31,616 nt of DNA from contig JAPLSI010000246.1 of the NCBI GenBank assembly GCA_026398715.1, forward strand, positions 1 through 31,616. The letters run 5' to 3'. The position numbers and the translations under genes are program-made. This document shows, piece after piece, positions 7,081 through 17,300 of the stretch (the first letter of the stretch is position 1; every line of letters begins with the position of its first letter). The DNA is from Gammaproteobacteria bacterium. Its GTDB lineage: Bacteria > Pseudomonadota > Gammaproteobacteria > Xanthomonadales > Xanthomonadaceae. Below the pieces are notes generated by a model that worked only from the letters and a program-made list of their open reading frames with translations, searched no databases and was not told where the DNA came from.

Positions 7081-8601
7081 TCAGGCCGCGGGGCGCAGTT
7101 CGTCGCGGTCGAGCTGGCGATAGCCGATGGCCTCGGTAAGGTGCGTGGTGCCGATGTCATCGCTGCCTTCCAGGTCGGCGATGGTGCGCGCCACGCGCAG
7201 GATTCGCTGGGTCGCGCGTGCGGAAAGCTGCAGCGCCGCCATGGCCCGTTCCAGCATGGCCTGGTCGCGATCGCGCAAGCGGCAAAACTGCTCGGTCTCG
7301 TCCTGGCGCATGAAGGCGTTGGTCTTGCCGCAGCGCGCGTGCTGGCGTTCGCGCGCCGCCAGCACGCGTGCGCGCACCGCCAGGGTGGATTCGCCGCGTG
7401 GTGCGTCGCCGCGCATTTCCTGCGGGGCCAGGCGCGGCACGTTCACCTGCAGGTCGATGCGGTCGAGCAAGGGGCCGGAAAGCCTGGCGCGATAACGAAG
7501 CACCACTTCCATCGTGCAACGACAACGGCCCGACGGATCGCCCGCCCAACCGCAGGGGCAGGGATTCATCGCCGCCACCAACTGGAATCGCGCCGGGAAT
7601 TCGCAGGTGCCGGCCGCGCGCGAAATGGTGACGATGCCCGACTCCAGTGGTTGTCGCAGCACCTCCAATGCGTGGCGGCCCCACTCGGCAAGCTCGTCCA
7701 GGAACAGCACGCCATGGTGCGCCAGCGAAACTTCGCCCGGCCGCGGGCCGGTGCCGCCACCGACCAGTGCGATGGCGCTGGCGGTGTGATGCGGCGAGCG
7801 GAACGGACGCACCCGCCAGCGCGACACATCGAAACCCTGGCCGCTGACCGATGCCAGCACCGCGCACTCCAGCGCCTCCACTTCATCGGCTTCCGGCAGC
7901 AGGCCGGGCAGGCGCGAGGCCAGCAATGTCTTTCCGCAACCCGGCGGGCCGATGAAGATGAGGTGGTGCGCGCCGGCGGCGGCGACCTCCAGCGCACGTC
8001 GCGCCTGCAATTGCCCGCGCACATCCGCCAGGTCGGCATACAGGGCGGGCAGGATGGAATCGAAGTTGCGCACGGCGCGCGGGAGTGTCTTCTCGCCGTT
8101 TAGGTGCGCGACCACCTCGAGCAGGGTGCGCGCAACGAAGATTTCGCCGGCGCAGGCGAGCGCGGCTTCTTCGCCATTGCCGACGGGCACTATCAGCGCA
8201 TGGCCGGCCTGGGTGGCGGCGAGTGCGGCAGGCAACACCGCATCGATGCTGCGCAATTCGCCGGTCAGCGAAAGCTCGCCCAACAATTCCACGCGCGCCA
8301 ACGACTGCACGTCCACCACGCCATTCGCCGCCAGGATGCCGATGGCGATCGGCAAGTCGAAGCGCCCGCCATGCTTGGGCAGGTCGGCCGGTGCAAGGTT
8401 GACGGTGATGCGACGATTGGGAAATTCAAACTGCGCGCAATGGATGGCGGCGCGCACGCGGTCGCGGCTTTCGCGGACCGCAGCCTCGGGCAAGCCGACG
8501 ATATTCAGGGCTGGCAAACCCGGGGCCAGATAGACCTCGACCCGCACCGCGGGCGCAAGCACGCCCGTGCGGGCGCGACTGTGCGCCAGCGCCAGAGTCA
8601 T
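7081..8601 (-). CDS. comM: YifB/ComM family AAA+ ATPase
   Basis: A 506-residue Mg-chelatase-like AAA+ protein. The N-terminal ChlI-type domain occupies ~20-140 (ALNIVGLPEAAVRESRDRV, GRFDLPIAIGIL). The AAA+ module runs ~190-395 with Walker A GPPGCGKT (218-225), Walker B GVLFLDELAEW, the FRSPHHTAS segment and the cysteine-rich AMNPCPCGW motif. A C-terminal domain holds the ILRVARTIADLEGS helix bundle. In Vibrio and Acinetobacter, ComM is a hexameric branch-migration helicase that extends heteroduplex during natural transformation, while homologues are widespread in non-competent bacteria. It lies 11 bases downstream of ubiK on the same strand, probably in one operon. Length and motifs are complete. 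Confidence 0.95.
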   Translation of the reverse strand: MTLALAHSRARTGVLAPAVRVEVYLAPGLPALNIVGLPEAAVRESRDRVRAAIHCAQFEFPNRRITVNLAPADLPKHGGRFDLPIAIGILAANGVVDVQSLARVELLGELSLTGELRSIDAVLPAALAATQAGHALIVPVGNGEEAALACAGEIFVARTLLEVVAHLNGEKTLPRAVRNFDSILPALYADLADVRGQLQARRALEVAAAGAHHLIFIGPPGCGKTLLASRLPGLLPEADEVEALECAVLASVSGQGFDVSRWRVRPFRSPHHTASAIALVGGGTGPRPGEVSLAHHGVLFLDELAEWGRHALEVLRQPLESGIVTISRAAGTCEFPARFQLVAAMNPCPCGWAGDPSGRCRCTMEVVLRYRARLSGPLLDRIDLQVNVPRLAPQEMRGDAPRGESTLAVRARVLAARERQHARCGKTNAFMRQDETEQFCRLRDRDQAMLERAMAALQLSARATQRILRVARTIADLEGSDDIGTTHLTEAIGYRQLDRDELRPAA

Positions 8602-8612
8602 CGGATTGACGC

Positions 8613-8879
8613 CTAGTTGCGGCTGTCGCCGGGCGTGGCTTGTCGTGCTTCCAGGATCTGCACGGCGCGTTCGAGTGCGTCGATCTTTTCGCGCGTGCGC
8701 AGCAACACCGCGCGCTGCACTTCGAATTCTTCGCGCGTGACCAGGTCGAGTTTCGCAAGGCCCGCCTGCAGCGTCGCCTTCATGTTTTGTTCGATGTCGG
8801 CGCGCGCGTCCTTCAGCCCGGGCGGCACGAGTTCGCTCAGGCGGCGGGCGAGGTCATCGATGGATTTCAGGTCGATCAT
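8613..8879 (-). CDS. ubiK: Ubiquinone biosynthesis accessory factor UbiK (BMFP family)
   Basis: An 88-residue acidic, helical protein of the UbiK/YqiC family, which assists the Ubi metabolon (with UbiJ) in aerobic ubiquinone synthesis and binds lipid. It starts MIDLKSIDDLARRL, continues with the typical VPPGLKDARADIEQN segment and TREEFEVQRAVLLRTREKI, and ends in a coiled coil. ATG 8879 is preferred over an upstream in-frame ATG at 8933 because GGAGA lies 8 bases before it and family members start at this point. comM follows after 11 bases. Confidence 0.9.
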   Translation of the reverse strand: MIDLKSIDDLARRLSELVPPGLKDARADIEQNMKATLQAGLAKLDLVTREEFEVQRAVLLRTREKIDALERAVQILEARQATPGDSRN

Positions 8880-9088
8880 GCGGATTCTCCGTGGGTTGCC
8901 GGCAGTGTCGCCGCGGCGCGGCAAACGGCGCAATCAGGCGTGATCGGCAACGGGCGTAGGGGGATTCCGACGGCGTCGGACACGAGGCCCGGCGGGGAGC
9001 AGGGGCCATTATCGGAACATTTTTTTCATGAGCAATCAATCCGGCAAACCTGTACAGAGTCGGAGGCGTCCACTTCGGAGCCGCCGCC

Positions 9089-10438
9089 ATGCCCGCCGTC
9101 CTTGCGCCACGACCTGCCTTGTACCGACTCCTGCCGCTTGCGCTCCTGGCGCTACCCCTTCCGGCGCTCGCCACCGCGGCCGCCCCGGCCCCGACCCTGG
9201 ACAGCGGTGACACGGCCTGGATGCTCACCTCCAGCCTGCTCGTCCTGCTGATGACCCTGCCCGGCCTCGCCCTGTTCTACGGCGGCCTGGTCCGGTCGAA
9301 GAACGTGCTCTCGGTGCTGATGCAGTGCTTCGCCATCGTCTCGCTGGTCACCGTGTTGTGGGTCGCCTACGGCTACAGCGTGGCCTTCAGCACCCAGGGC
9401 ATGGTGGAAGGCCAGATCAACTTCAACTCCTTCTTCGGCGGGCTCGACCGGGCCTTCCTGTCCGGGCTCACCCGCGAGGGCTTGGTCTTCACTGTTCCCG
9501 AATCGGTGTTCGTGATGTTCCAGCTGACCTTCGCCGCCATCACCCCGGCGCTGATCGTCGGCGCCTTCGCCGAGCGCATGCGGTTCGGGCCGATGATCGC
9601 CTTTACCGTGCTGTGGCTGACCTTCGCCTACCTGCCGATCGCGCACATGACCTGGGCCGGCGTCGGTGGCCTGTTCTGGGACTGGGGCGTGCTCGATTTC
9701 GCCGGCGGCACCGTCGTCCACATCAACGCCGGTATCGCCGGCCTGGTCGCAGCCTTGATGGTCGGTCGCCGCAAGGGCTGGCCCACCACCATGATGCCGC
9801 CGCACAACCTCACCCTCACCCTGATCGGCGCCAGCCTGCTGTGGGTCGGCTGGTTCGGCTTCAACGCCGGTTCCGCCGTGGCCGCCAACGGCAGCGCGGG
9901 CATGGCCATGCTGGTCACGCAGGTCGCCACCGCCACGGCCGCGTTGTCGTGGATGCTCGTGGAATGGAAGCTGCACGGCAAACCCTCGTTGCTGGGCGTG
10001 GTCTCCGGCGCCATCGCGGGGCTGGTTGCGATTACGCCGGCGTCAGGCAGCTGCGGCCCGCTGGGCGCGCTGGCCATCGGCGCGGCGGCAGGCGTGCTGT
10101 GCTTCCTGGCGTCGTCCAGGCTCAAGCGCAAGCTCGGTTATGACGACGCGCTGGACGTGTTCGGCGTGCACGGCGTGGGCGGCATCGTCGGCGCCCTGCT
10201 GACCGGCGTGTTCGCCGCGACGCAATTCGGCGGCATCGGCCTGGCCGAGGGCGTCAGCATCGGCGAGCAGGTGGGCAAGCAGGCGCTGGCCGTGCTGGTA
10301 ACCGTTGCCTGGACGGGCGTGGTCACCGCCGGTTCGCTGTTCCTGATCAGCCGCTTCACTGCGCTGCGCGTGGATGCCGAAGGCGAAACCGATGGCCTCG
10401 ACCTCGCCCTGCACGATGAGCGCGGTTACAACCTGTAA
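9089..10438 (+). CDS. amt: Ammonium transporter (Amt/MEP/Rh family)
   Basis: A 449-residue inner-membrane ammonium channel/transporter. A signal-peptide-like N-terminus (hydrophobic run ending PALATAAA, ~1-30) precedes about eleven transmembrane segments. Family motifs include DTAWMLTSSLLVLLMTLPGLALFYGG (read as DTAW, then PGLALFYGG), FAERMRF, the pore-histidine region VHINAGIAGLVAAL, WVGWFGFNAGS and DVFGVHGVGGIVGALLTG. The cytosolic tail is short and ends ERGYNL. The start has GGAG upstream. The PII gene follows after 30 bases, the standard coupling in which PII blocks the pore when nitrogen is plentiful. Nitrogen-limited regulation by sigma-54/NtrC is common for this pair, but I found no convincing -24/-12 site in 8880-9088. 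Confidence 0.96.
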   Translation: MPAVLAPRPALYRLLPLALLALPLPALATAAAPAPTLDSGDTAWMLTSSLLVLLMTLPGLALFYGGLVRSKNVLSVLMQCFAIVSLVTVLWVAYGYSVAFSTQGMVEGQINFNSFFGGLDRAFLSGLTREGLVFTVPESVFVMFQLTFAAITPALIVGAFAERMRFGPMIAFTVLWLTFAYLPIAHMTWAGVGGLFWDWGVLDFAGGTVVHINAGIAGLVAALMVGRRKGWPTTMMPPHNLTLTLIGASLLWVGWFGFNAGSAVAANGSAGMAMLVTQVATATAALSWMLVEWKLHGKPSLLGVVSGAIAGLVAITPASGSCGPLGALAIGAAAGVLCFLASSRLKRKLGYDDALDVFGVHGVGGIVGALLTGVFAATQFGGIGLAEGVSIGEQVGKQALAVLVTVAWTGVVTAGSLFLISRFTALRVDAEGETDGLDLALHDERGYNL

Positions 10439-10807
<369 letters not shown>

Positions 10808-10815
10808 GTCTTGCC

Positions 10816-10855
10816 CGCCGCAGAGGCCGCCCCTGCAGGAGCGGCCTCTGCGGCG
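10816..10855. terminator. Long perfect hairpin between convergent glnK and speE
   Basis: Positions 10816-10830 and 10841-10855 form a perfect 15-bp GC-rich stem around a 10-base loop that is itself self-complementary (CCTGCAGG). It lies between the stop codons of two convergent genes and probably terminates both, though neither strand carries a clear T-run. Confidence 0.5.
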
Positions 10856-10866
10856 ATGTCCCTTGC

Positions 10867-11727
10867 CTAACCCCGCAGCGCGCGCTCGATCAGCGGCGGC
10901 ATTGCCAGCGCACCCTGGTGCACATCGGCGGTGTAGTAGTTGGTCTCGAACGACTTCGCCGCGGCGTCGGCCTTGCGGAAGGAAGCCAGGTCGCGCGACT
11001 GCTTCGACGCGATCAGGCAGCTCCACCAGCCGGTGGGATAGCACGGCTGCGGAAACGGCAACACGCGGAAGTCCTTGAAGCCGGCATCGCGCATCGCGTT
11101 GCGCATTTCCAGGATCAGATGCATCAGCGCCAGTGGTGATTCGCTCTGCTGCACCAGCAAGCCGTCCGGGCGCAGCGCCTTAAGGCAGTTCTCGTAGAAG
11201 GCCTGGTTGAACAAACCTTCGGCCGGGCCGACCGGATCGGTCGAATCCACGATGATCACGTCGATCGAGCCCGCCGGCGCGTTCTGCATGTAGGCGATGC
11301 CGTCATCGAACATCACCGTCGCGCGGGGGTCGCCGTTGCTTTCGCACAGTTCCGGGAAATACTTCTCGGCCATGCGCGTGACCTGTTCGTCGATGTCGCA
11401 TTGCACGGCCGTCACCACGCCCGGGTGGCGCAGCACTTCGCGCAGCGTGCCGCAATCACCGCCGCCGATGATCACCACGTTCTTCGGGTTCGGATGGGTG
11501 AACAAGGGCGCATGCGCCATCATCTCGTGATAGAAGAAATTGTCGCGCGTGGTCACCATCATGGCGCCGTCGATCAACATGACGTTGCCCCAGTCGGTGC
11601 TCTCGTACATCTCGATCTTCTGGAACGGCGACTGCACTTCCTCCAGCTTGCGCTTGATGCGCAGGCCGAACGCCGACCCGGTATGGGTGAAGTTCTCGTG
11701 GAGCCAAGTCTGTGAGTTATCGCCCAT
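10867..11727 (-). CDS. speE: Spermidine synthase (polyamine aminopropyltransferase)
   Basis: A 286-residue aminopropyltransferase transferring aminopropyl from decarboxylated SAM to putrescine. It shows the N-terminal beta domain (ENFTHTGSAFGLRI, EMYESTDWGNVMLIDG), the nucleotide-binding GGGDCGTLREVLRH, the acidic CDIDEQV, FDDGIAYM, the catalytic-Asp loop DSTDPVGPAEGLF and the C-terminal PTGWWSC. Start 11727 is supported by GGAG about 9 bases upstream; the in-frame ATG at 11763 would add 12 unrelated residues. It is divergent from speA, whose agmatine product feeds putrescine synthesis in many bacteria. A gene for SAM decarboxylase (speD) is not in the window. Confidence 0.95.
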   Translation of the reverse strand: MGDNSQTWLHENFTHTGSAFGLRIKRKLEEVQSPFQKIEMYESTDWGNVMLIDGAMMVTTRDNFFYHEMMAHAPLFTHPNPKNVVIIGGGDCGTLREVLRHPGVVTAVQCDIDEQVTRMAEKYFPELCESNGDPRATVMFDDGIAYMQNAPAGSIDVIIVDSTDPVGPAEGLFNQAFYENCLKALRPDGLLVQQSESPLALMHLILEMRNAMRDAGFKDFRVLPFPQPCYPTGWWSCLIASKQSRDLASFRKADAAAKSFETNYYTADVHQGALAMPPLIERALRG

Positions 11728-11835
11728 GTTGCGGCTCCGATAAGTGGATAGCAGGGCCGCCATTCTACCCGCACCACTCCCCCGCTCCGCTCCACCACCC
11801 AGGCACCCCGCACCCCCCGTTCACCCCATGGCGAT

Positions 11836-11841
11836 ACAATC
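11836..11841 (+). promoter_or_regulatory. Candidate -10 element of speA
   Basis: TACAAT followed by CGCC lies 32 bases upstream of the speA ATG, giving a leader of about 26 bases. No good -35 hexamer is visible at 16-18 bases upstream; that stretch is C-rich on the + strand. CACAAT followed by CGC occurs similarly upstream of pyrE and the SagB-like dehydrogenase. Confidence 0.3.
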
Positions 11842-11873
11842 GCCTTTCGCTCCCAGTCCAGGATTCAAAGCCC

Positions 11874-13766
11874 ATGCCCGCCTGGTCCCTCGACCGCGCC
11901 CGCCACACCTATTCCATCCCCTACTGGTCGGATGGTTATTTCGACGTGGACGACCAGGGCCGCATGTGCGCGCTGCCCCGCGGCGCCGGCGGCCCGATGC
12001 TGGCGCTGCCTGAAATCCTCGAACAAGCCACCGCCACCGGCCTGAAGCTGCCCTTGCTGCTGCGCTTCTCCGACATCCTGGGCGATCGCCTGCGCAAGTT
12101 GCAGGCAGCATTCAAGAAGGCGATGGACGAACTCGATTACAGCGGCGGCTACACCGCCGTCTATCCGATCAAGGTCAACCAGCATTTCAACGTGGCTGGC
12201 GAGCTGGCCGCGCAAGGCGACCAGGGCTTCGGCCTGGAAGCGGGTTCGAAGCCCGAGCTGATGGCGGTGCTCGGCCTGGCCCGGCCCGGCAGCGTGGTCA
12301 TCTGCAACGGCTACAAGGACCGCGAATTCATCCGCCTGGCGCTGATCGGCCGCAAGCTGGGCCTGCAGACCTTCCTGGTCGTGGAAAAGCCGTCGGAACT
12401 CGCCATCATCATCGAAGAAGCGCAGGCGCTGGGCGTGAAGCCGGGCCTGGGCGTGCGCATGCGCCTGGCGTCGCTGGGTGCGGGCAAGTGGCAGAACAGC
12501 GGCGGCGACAAGGCCAAGTTCGGCCTTTCGCCGCGCCAGGTGCTCGACCTGGTGGAAAAACTCAAAGCCGCCGACATGCTCGACGCGCTGCAGTTGCTGC
12601 ATTTCCACATGGGCTCGCAGATTTCCAACGTGCGCGATATCGCCAACGGCATGCGCGAAGCGGTGCGTTATTTCGTCGAGCTTTCGCGCATGGGCTGCGG
12701 CATCCGCTACATGGACTCCGGCGGCGGCCTGGGCGTGGACTATGAAGGCACGCGTTCGCGCGGCTATTGCTCGATTAATTACGGCCTCGACCAGTTCGCG
12801 CACACGCTGGTGCAGCCGCTGGCCGAAGCCTGCGTAGAATTCTCGCTGCCGCCGCCGATGATGATCACCGAAGCGGGCCGTGCCATGACCGCGCACCACG
12901 CGGTGATGGTGGTGAACGTTTCCGAAGTCGAGCGCGCGCCGGAAGGTTCGGTGCCGGCCGTGCAGCCGTCCGAGCCGGCGGTGCTCCGCCACCTGCGCGA
13001 AACGCATGCCGCGCTTGGCACCCGTCCGGTGCTCGAGCTCTACCTGGAGGCGCAACAGGCCTTGTCCGAAGGCCAGGCGCTGTATTCCCTCGGCCAGCTG
13101 ACGCTGGTGCAACGCGCCCAGCTCGACGACCTGTTCTATGCCATCGCCCACCACGTGCGCAAACGGCTGACCGGCGATGAAAAGAGCCATCGCGACGTGC
13201 TCGACGAACTCGACGAGCGCCTGGTGGACAAGTACTTCGTCAATTTCTCGGTGTTCGAATCCATTCCCGACGTCTGGGCCATCGACCAGGTGTTCCCGAT
13301 CGTGCCGATCGGCCGACTGGACGAGCAGCCTGATCGTCGCGGCGTGATCGCCGACCTGACCTGCGATTCGGACGGACGCATCGATACCTACGTCGAATCG
13401 GAAACGCTCGACAGTTCGTTGCCGCTGCACAGTCCGAAGGTTGGCGAGAGCTATCGATTGGGAATCTTCCTGGTCGGCGCGTACCAGGAAACCCTGGGCG
13501 ACATCCACAACCTGTTCGGTGACACCGACACGGCCAACGTGCGCATGTCCGAGGACGGCGGTTACACGCTGGTCCGGCAACGGCGCGGCGACACCACCGA
13601 TGTGATGCTCGATTACGTGGGCTACGCGCTGGACGATCTGCGCGACGCCTATCGCGCCAAGGTGAAGGCGGCGGGCCTGGGCGACGCGGAGTCGGGACAG
13701 ATGCTCGATGCGCTGGAAGCCGGCCTCACCGGCTACACCTACCTGCACGAAACCGTGCACGAATAA
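11874..13766 (+). CDS. speA: Biosynthetic arginine decarboxylase
   Basis: A 630-residue PLP enzyme of fold type III converting arginine to agmatine plus CO2, the usual length for SpeA. The PLP lysine lies in AVYPIKVNQH (K100). Other motifs are GLEAGSKPEL, MRLASLGAGKWQNSGGDKAKFGL, LLHFHMGSQI, the PLP phosphate site DSGGGLGVDYEG, and the C-terminal active-site block LTCDSDGRID. ATG 11874 begins MPAWSLDRARHTYSIPYW, where homologues start. The gene is divergent from speE, and the downstream oxidoreductase gene follows after 10 bases, so the two may be co-transcribed. Confidence 0.96.
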   Translation: MPAWSLDRARHTYSIPYWSDGYFDVDDQGRMCALPRGAGGPMLALPEILEQATATGLKLPLLLRFSDILGDRLRKLQAAFKKAMDELDYSGGYTAVYPIKVNQHFNVAGELAAQGDQGFGLEAGSKPELMAVLGLARPGSVVICNGYKDREFIRLALIGRKLGLQTFLVVEKPSELAIIIEEAQALGVKPGLGVRMRLASLGAGKWQNSGGDKAKFGLSPRQVLDLVEKLKAADMLDALQLLHFHMGSQISNVRDIANGMREAVRYFVELSRMGCGIRYMDSGGGLGVDYEGTRSRGYCSINYGLDQFAHTLVQPLAEACVEFSLPPPMMITEAGRAMTAHHAVMVVNVSEVERAPEGSVPAVQPSEPAVLRHLRETHAALGTRPVLELYLEAQQALSEGQALYSLGQLTLVQRAQLDDLFYAIAHHVRKRLTGDEKSHRDVLDELDERLVDKYFVNFSVFESIPDVWAIDQVFPIVPIGRLDEQPDRRGVIADLTCDSDGRIDTYVESETLDSSLPLHSPKVGESYRLGIFLVGAYQETLGDIHNLFGDTDTANVRMSEDGGYTLVRQRRGDTTDVMLDYVGYALDDLRDAYRAKVKAAGLGDAESGQMLDALEAGLTGYTYLHETVHE

Positions 13767-13776
13767 GGGGCCGGAA

Positions 13777-14628
13777 ATGGAGACGGGATTCATCGGACTG
13801 GGCGCGATGGGCCAGCCACTGGCCGGGCACTTGCAGGCGCGCGGGTTGCTAAGCGTGGTTGGCAATCGCACTGCGGCCAAGGCCGAGCGGCTGGCCACCG
13901 ACCTGCTGGTGCGCGCGGCCGACAGCGCCGATGATTTTTCCAACTGCGATGTCGTCGTGCTCTGCGTGTCGGCCGATGCGGATGTGCTGGCCAACGTGCG
14001 GGCCCTGTCCCATGTGCTGGTGAAAGGCAGCGTGGTCATCGACCACTCCACGGTTGCCTCCGAAACCGCGAAGAAGGCGCATGCGCTGCTCGCGCAATCG
14101 GGCATTGGCTTCCTCGATGCGCCGGTATCGGGCGGCGTCGAAGGCGCACGCAACGGCAAGCTGTCGATCATGGTGGGCGGCGACGCCGCTGATCTTGAAA
14201 AAGCTCGACCGGTGCTGGAGGCCTACGCACTGCGGATCACGCACATGGGCGGCCCGGGCAGCGGCCAGGCCACCAAGGCGGTGAACCAGGTGCTGGTGGC
14301 CGGCATCGCGCAGGCGGTTTGCGAAGGCCTGGCGCTGGGTGAAAAGCTCGGCCTCGCGCCGGAGCTGTTGGTGCCGACGCTCGCCGCAGGCGCGGCCGGC
14401 AACTGGTTCCTGGACAAGCGCGGCGCCACGATGCTGGCCGACAACTTCACGCCGGGCTTCAAGTCGGCGCTGTTGCACAAGGACCTGCTGATCGTGCGCG
14501 AGATGGCGCGCGCCGCGGGAATCCGCAGCACCGTCATCGACCAGTCCATTGCCGACTACGGCGAACTGATGCAGCGCGGGTTCGGCGATGAAGACACGTC
14601 CGCGCTGATCCGCCTCAAGCGCGGCTAG
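13777..14628 (+). CDS. NAD(P)-dependent beta-hydroxyacid dehydrogenase family protein
   Basis: A 283-residue oxidoreductase of the 3-hydroxyisobutyrate / tartronate-semialdehyde / glyoxylate-succinic-semialdehyde reductase family. The N-terminal Rossmann signature is GFIGLGAMGQPLAGHL (4-19). The substrate-binding segment DAPVSGGVEGARNGKLSIMVGG (read around 115-135) and the catalytic lysine in GSGQATKAVNQV (K167) are intact. ATG 13777 is preceded by AAGGGG. Its 10-base distance from speA suggests co-transcription and perhaps reduction of a semialdehyde from polyamine breakdown, but the substrate cannot be told from sequence. Confidence 0.88.
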   Translation: METGFIGLGAMGQPLAGHLQARGLLSVVGNRTAAKAERLATDLLVRAADSADDFSNCDVVVLCVSADADVLANVRALSHVLVKGSVVIDHSTVASETAKKAHALLAQSGIGFLDAPVSGGVEGARNGKLSIMVGGDAADLEKARPVLEAYALRITHMGGPGSGQATKAVNQVLVAGIAQAVCEGLALGEKLGLAPELLVPTLAAGAAGNWFLDKRGATMLADNFTPGFKSALLHKDLLIVREMARAAGIRSTVIDQSIADYGELMQRGFGDEDTSALIRLKRG

Positions 14629-14634
14629 GTGCGC

Positions 14635-14650
14635 CGCGCCTCGGGGCGCG
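14635..14650. terminator. Tetraloop hairpin between convergent genes
   Basis: CGCGCC (14635-14640) and GGCGCG (14645-14650) enclose a TCGG tetraloop in the 28-base gap between the convergent oxidoreductase and SPOR genes. It is a stable C(UCGG)G-type hairpin but has no T-run. A bidirectional terminator is likely by position. Confidence 0.35.
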
Positions 14651-14656
14651 CGCCGC

Positions 14657-15325
14657 TTACTTGACCTTGATGGCCTGCGCGGTGATGCCGTGGCTGGCCA
14701 ACGCCGCCTTGGCGGCCGCCAGGGCGCTCGCGTTCGGATACGGCCCCATGCGCACGCGATGCACGGTATTGCCGTTGATCTGCGCCACTTCCACCCGTGC
14801 GATTTCGCCGGTCATGGCAATCTTCGCCTTCAGCGCTTCGGCTTCCGTGCTGCCGCGGAAGGCGCCGGCCTGGATCAGGTAGCGCGGCCCCTCGTTGCTC
14901 GTGGTTGGCGCGGGCGGCGCGTTCGCCGCAGGATCGCCGGTGCCTGCAACCGCGGAAACACCCGGATCGCCGGTGGCGACGCTCGGTTGCGTCGCATCCA
15001 CTGGCGTCGGCGGCTTGGCCGCTTCGGCCCGCGCCTGCGCATCGAGTTCGGCGTCGGGAATCACCACTTCCTTCTCGGGCAGCAGCGTGTAGAAATCGTA
15101 CTTGGGCTTGGGCTTGTCGGGCGCGACTTCTTCGCCACGCGTGACACGCGCCTGTGCCTGCGGATCGGGCTGCGGCAACGTGCTCGCGGGCTTGCCCCAC
15201 TTGTCCTTGAATTGCAGGTAGCCGAACACCACGCCGCCGATAAGCAATCCGGCGATCAGCCAGACCCAGCCCGGGGTTCCGGAGCTGCGTCCACTGCGTC
15301 GAGCCTGGTTCTTGGCACGTGCCAT
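14657..15325 (-). CDS. SPOR-domain membrane protein (FtsN-like)
   Basis: A 222-residue bitopic protein. A basic cytoplasmic N-terminus (MARAKNQARRSGRSSG) precedes one transmembrane helix (~19-37, VWLIAGLLIGGVVFGYL). A conserved juxtamembrane motif YDFYTLLPEKEVVIPD follows, then an Ala/Pro/Thr-rich periplasmic linker and a C-terminal SPOR domain (~147-222, YLIQAGAFRGSTEAEALKAKI, VHRVRMGPYPNASAL). SPOR domains bind denuded septal peptidoglycan, so a cell-division or septal role is likely; FtsN has the same layout and is often encoded behind argS. Its ATG directly abuts the argS TAG stop, indicating translational coupling. FtsN identity is probable but not proven. Confidence 0.9.
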   Translation of the reverse strand: MARAKNQARRSGRSSGTPGWVWLIAGLLIGGVVFGYLQFKDKWGKPASTLPQPDPQAQARVTRGEEVAPDKPKPKYDFYTLLPEKEVVIPDAELDAQARAEAAKPPTPVDATQPSVATGDPGVSAVAGTGDPAANAPPAPTTSNEGPRYLIQAGAFRGSTEAEALKAKIAMTGEIARVEVAQINGNTVHRVRMGPYPNASALAAAKAALASHGITAQAIKVK

Positions 15326-17089
<1,764 letters not shown>

Positions 17090-17154
17090 GGGGCGTTTTT
17101 CATGGGGACTAGCCGGATATTGTAACGCGGCTGCGGCCAGGTTCCGGCTGCCGG

Positions 17155-17280
17155 GCCAGACTGTCACGTGGTATTCATCGCCCGCGTGCAAACTGGCAGC
17201 CGGAAGAGAGAGTTGGATTCCGGCGGGTCATACCGCTCGGGCAAGCACCGGCACCGGGTAACCGGGGCCGGTTTTTTTTT
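17155..17280 (+). ncRNA. Candidate intergenic small RNA with intrinsic terminator
   Basis: In the gap between argS and the HD-domain gene, the + strand holds three successive hairpins. The first pairs GCCAG (17155-17159) with CTGGC (17193-17197), with CACG/CGTG inside. The second pairs GCCGGAA (17199-17205) with TTCCGGC (17218-17224). The third is a classic rho-independent terminator: ACCGGC (17247-17252) with GCCGGT (17267-17272), an A/G mismatch, CCGG/CCGG and a GTAA loop, then nine T. Both flanking genes are on the minus strand, so this terminator serves no visible gene. No tRNA T-arm or recognised riboswitch core is present. The 5' end and promoter are uncertain. Confidence 0.45.
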
Positions 17281-17300
17281 GCCGTGTTGCCGGCCAGCGC

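Noticed and set aside
8880..9088. Expected sigma-54 promoter for amt-glnK
   Set aside because: No convincing TGGCAC-N5-TTGC-like site was found; the T-run near 9020 is not preceded by a close stem, so it was not called a terminator either.
11865..14171. A 768-codon minus-strand open frame opposite speA and the oxidoreductase
   Set aside because: It is antisense to well-identified genes and its His/Gln/Val-rich composition is that of a reverse-complement shadow. The same holds for long frames at 14690-17125, 21153-23132, 27567-29543, 2283-4286 and 7024-8103.
14657..15325. Calling the SPOR protein FtsN outright
   Set aside because: Layout and position behind argS agree, but SPOR proteins with this architecture are diverse and the essential FtsN segment is not identifiable with certainty.
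17090..17191. Longer ArgS starting at ATG 17191
   Set aside because: The extra 34 residues do not match the family and the segment covers the likely argS promoter.
17199..17280. Possible glycine-type riboswitch or tRNA in the argS/HD gap
   Set aside because: There is no GGTTCRANTCC T-arm and no glycine-aptamer core, and no + strand gene follows within 1.8 kb, so a riboswitch makes no sense here.
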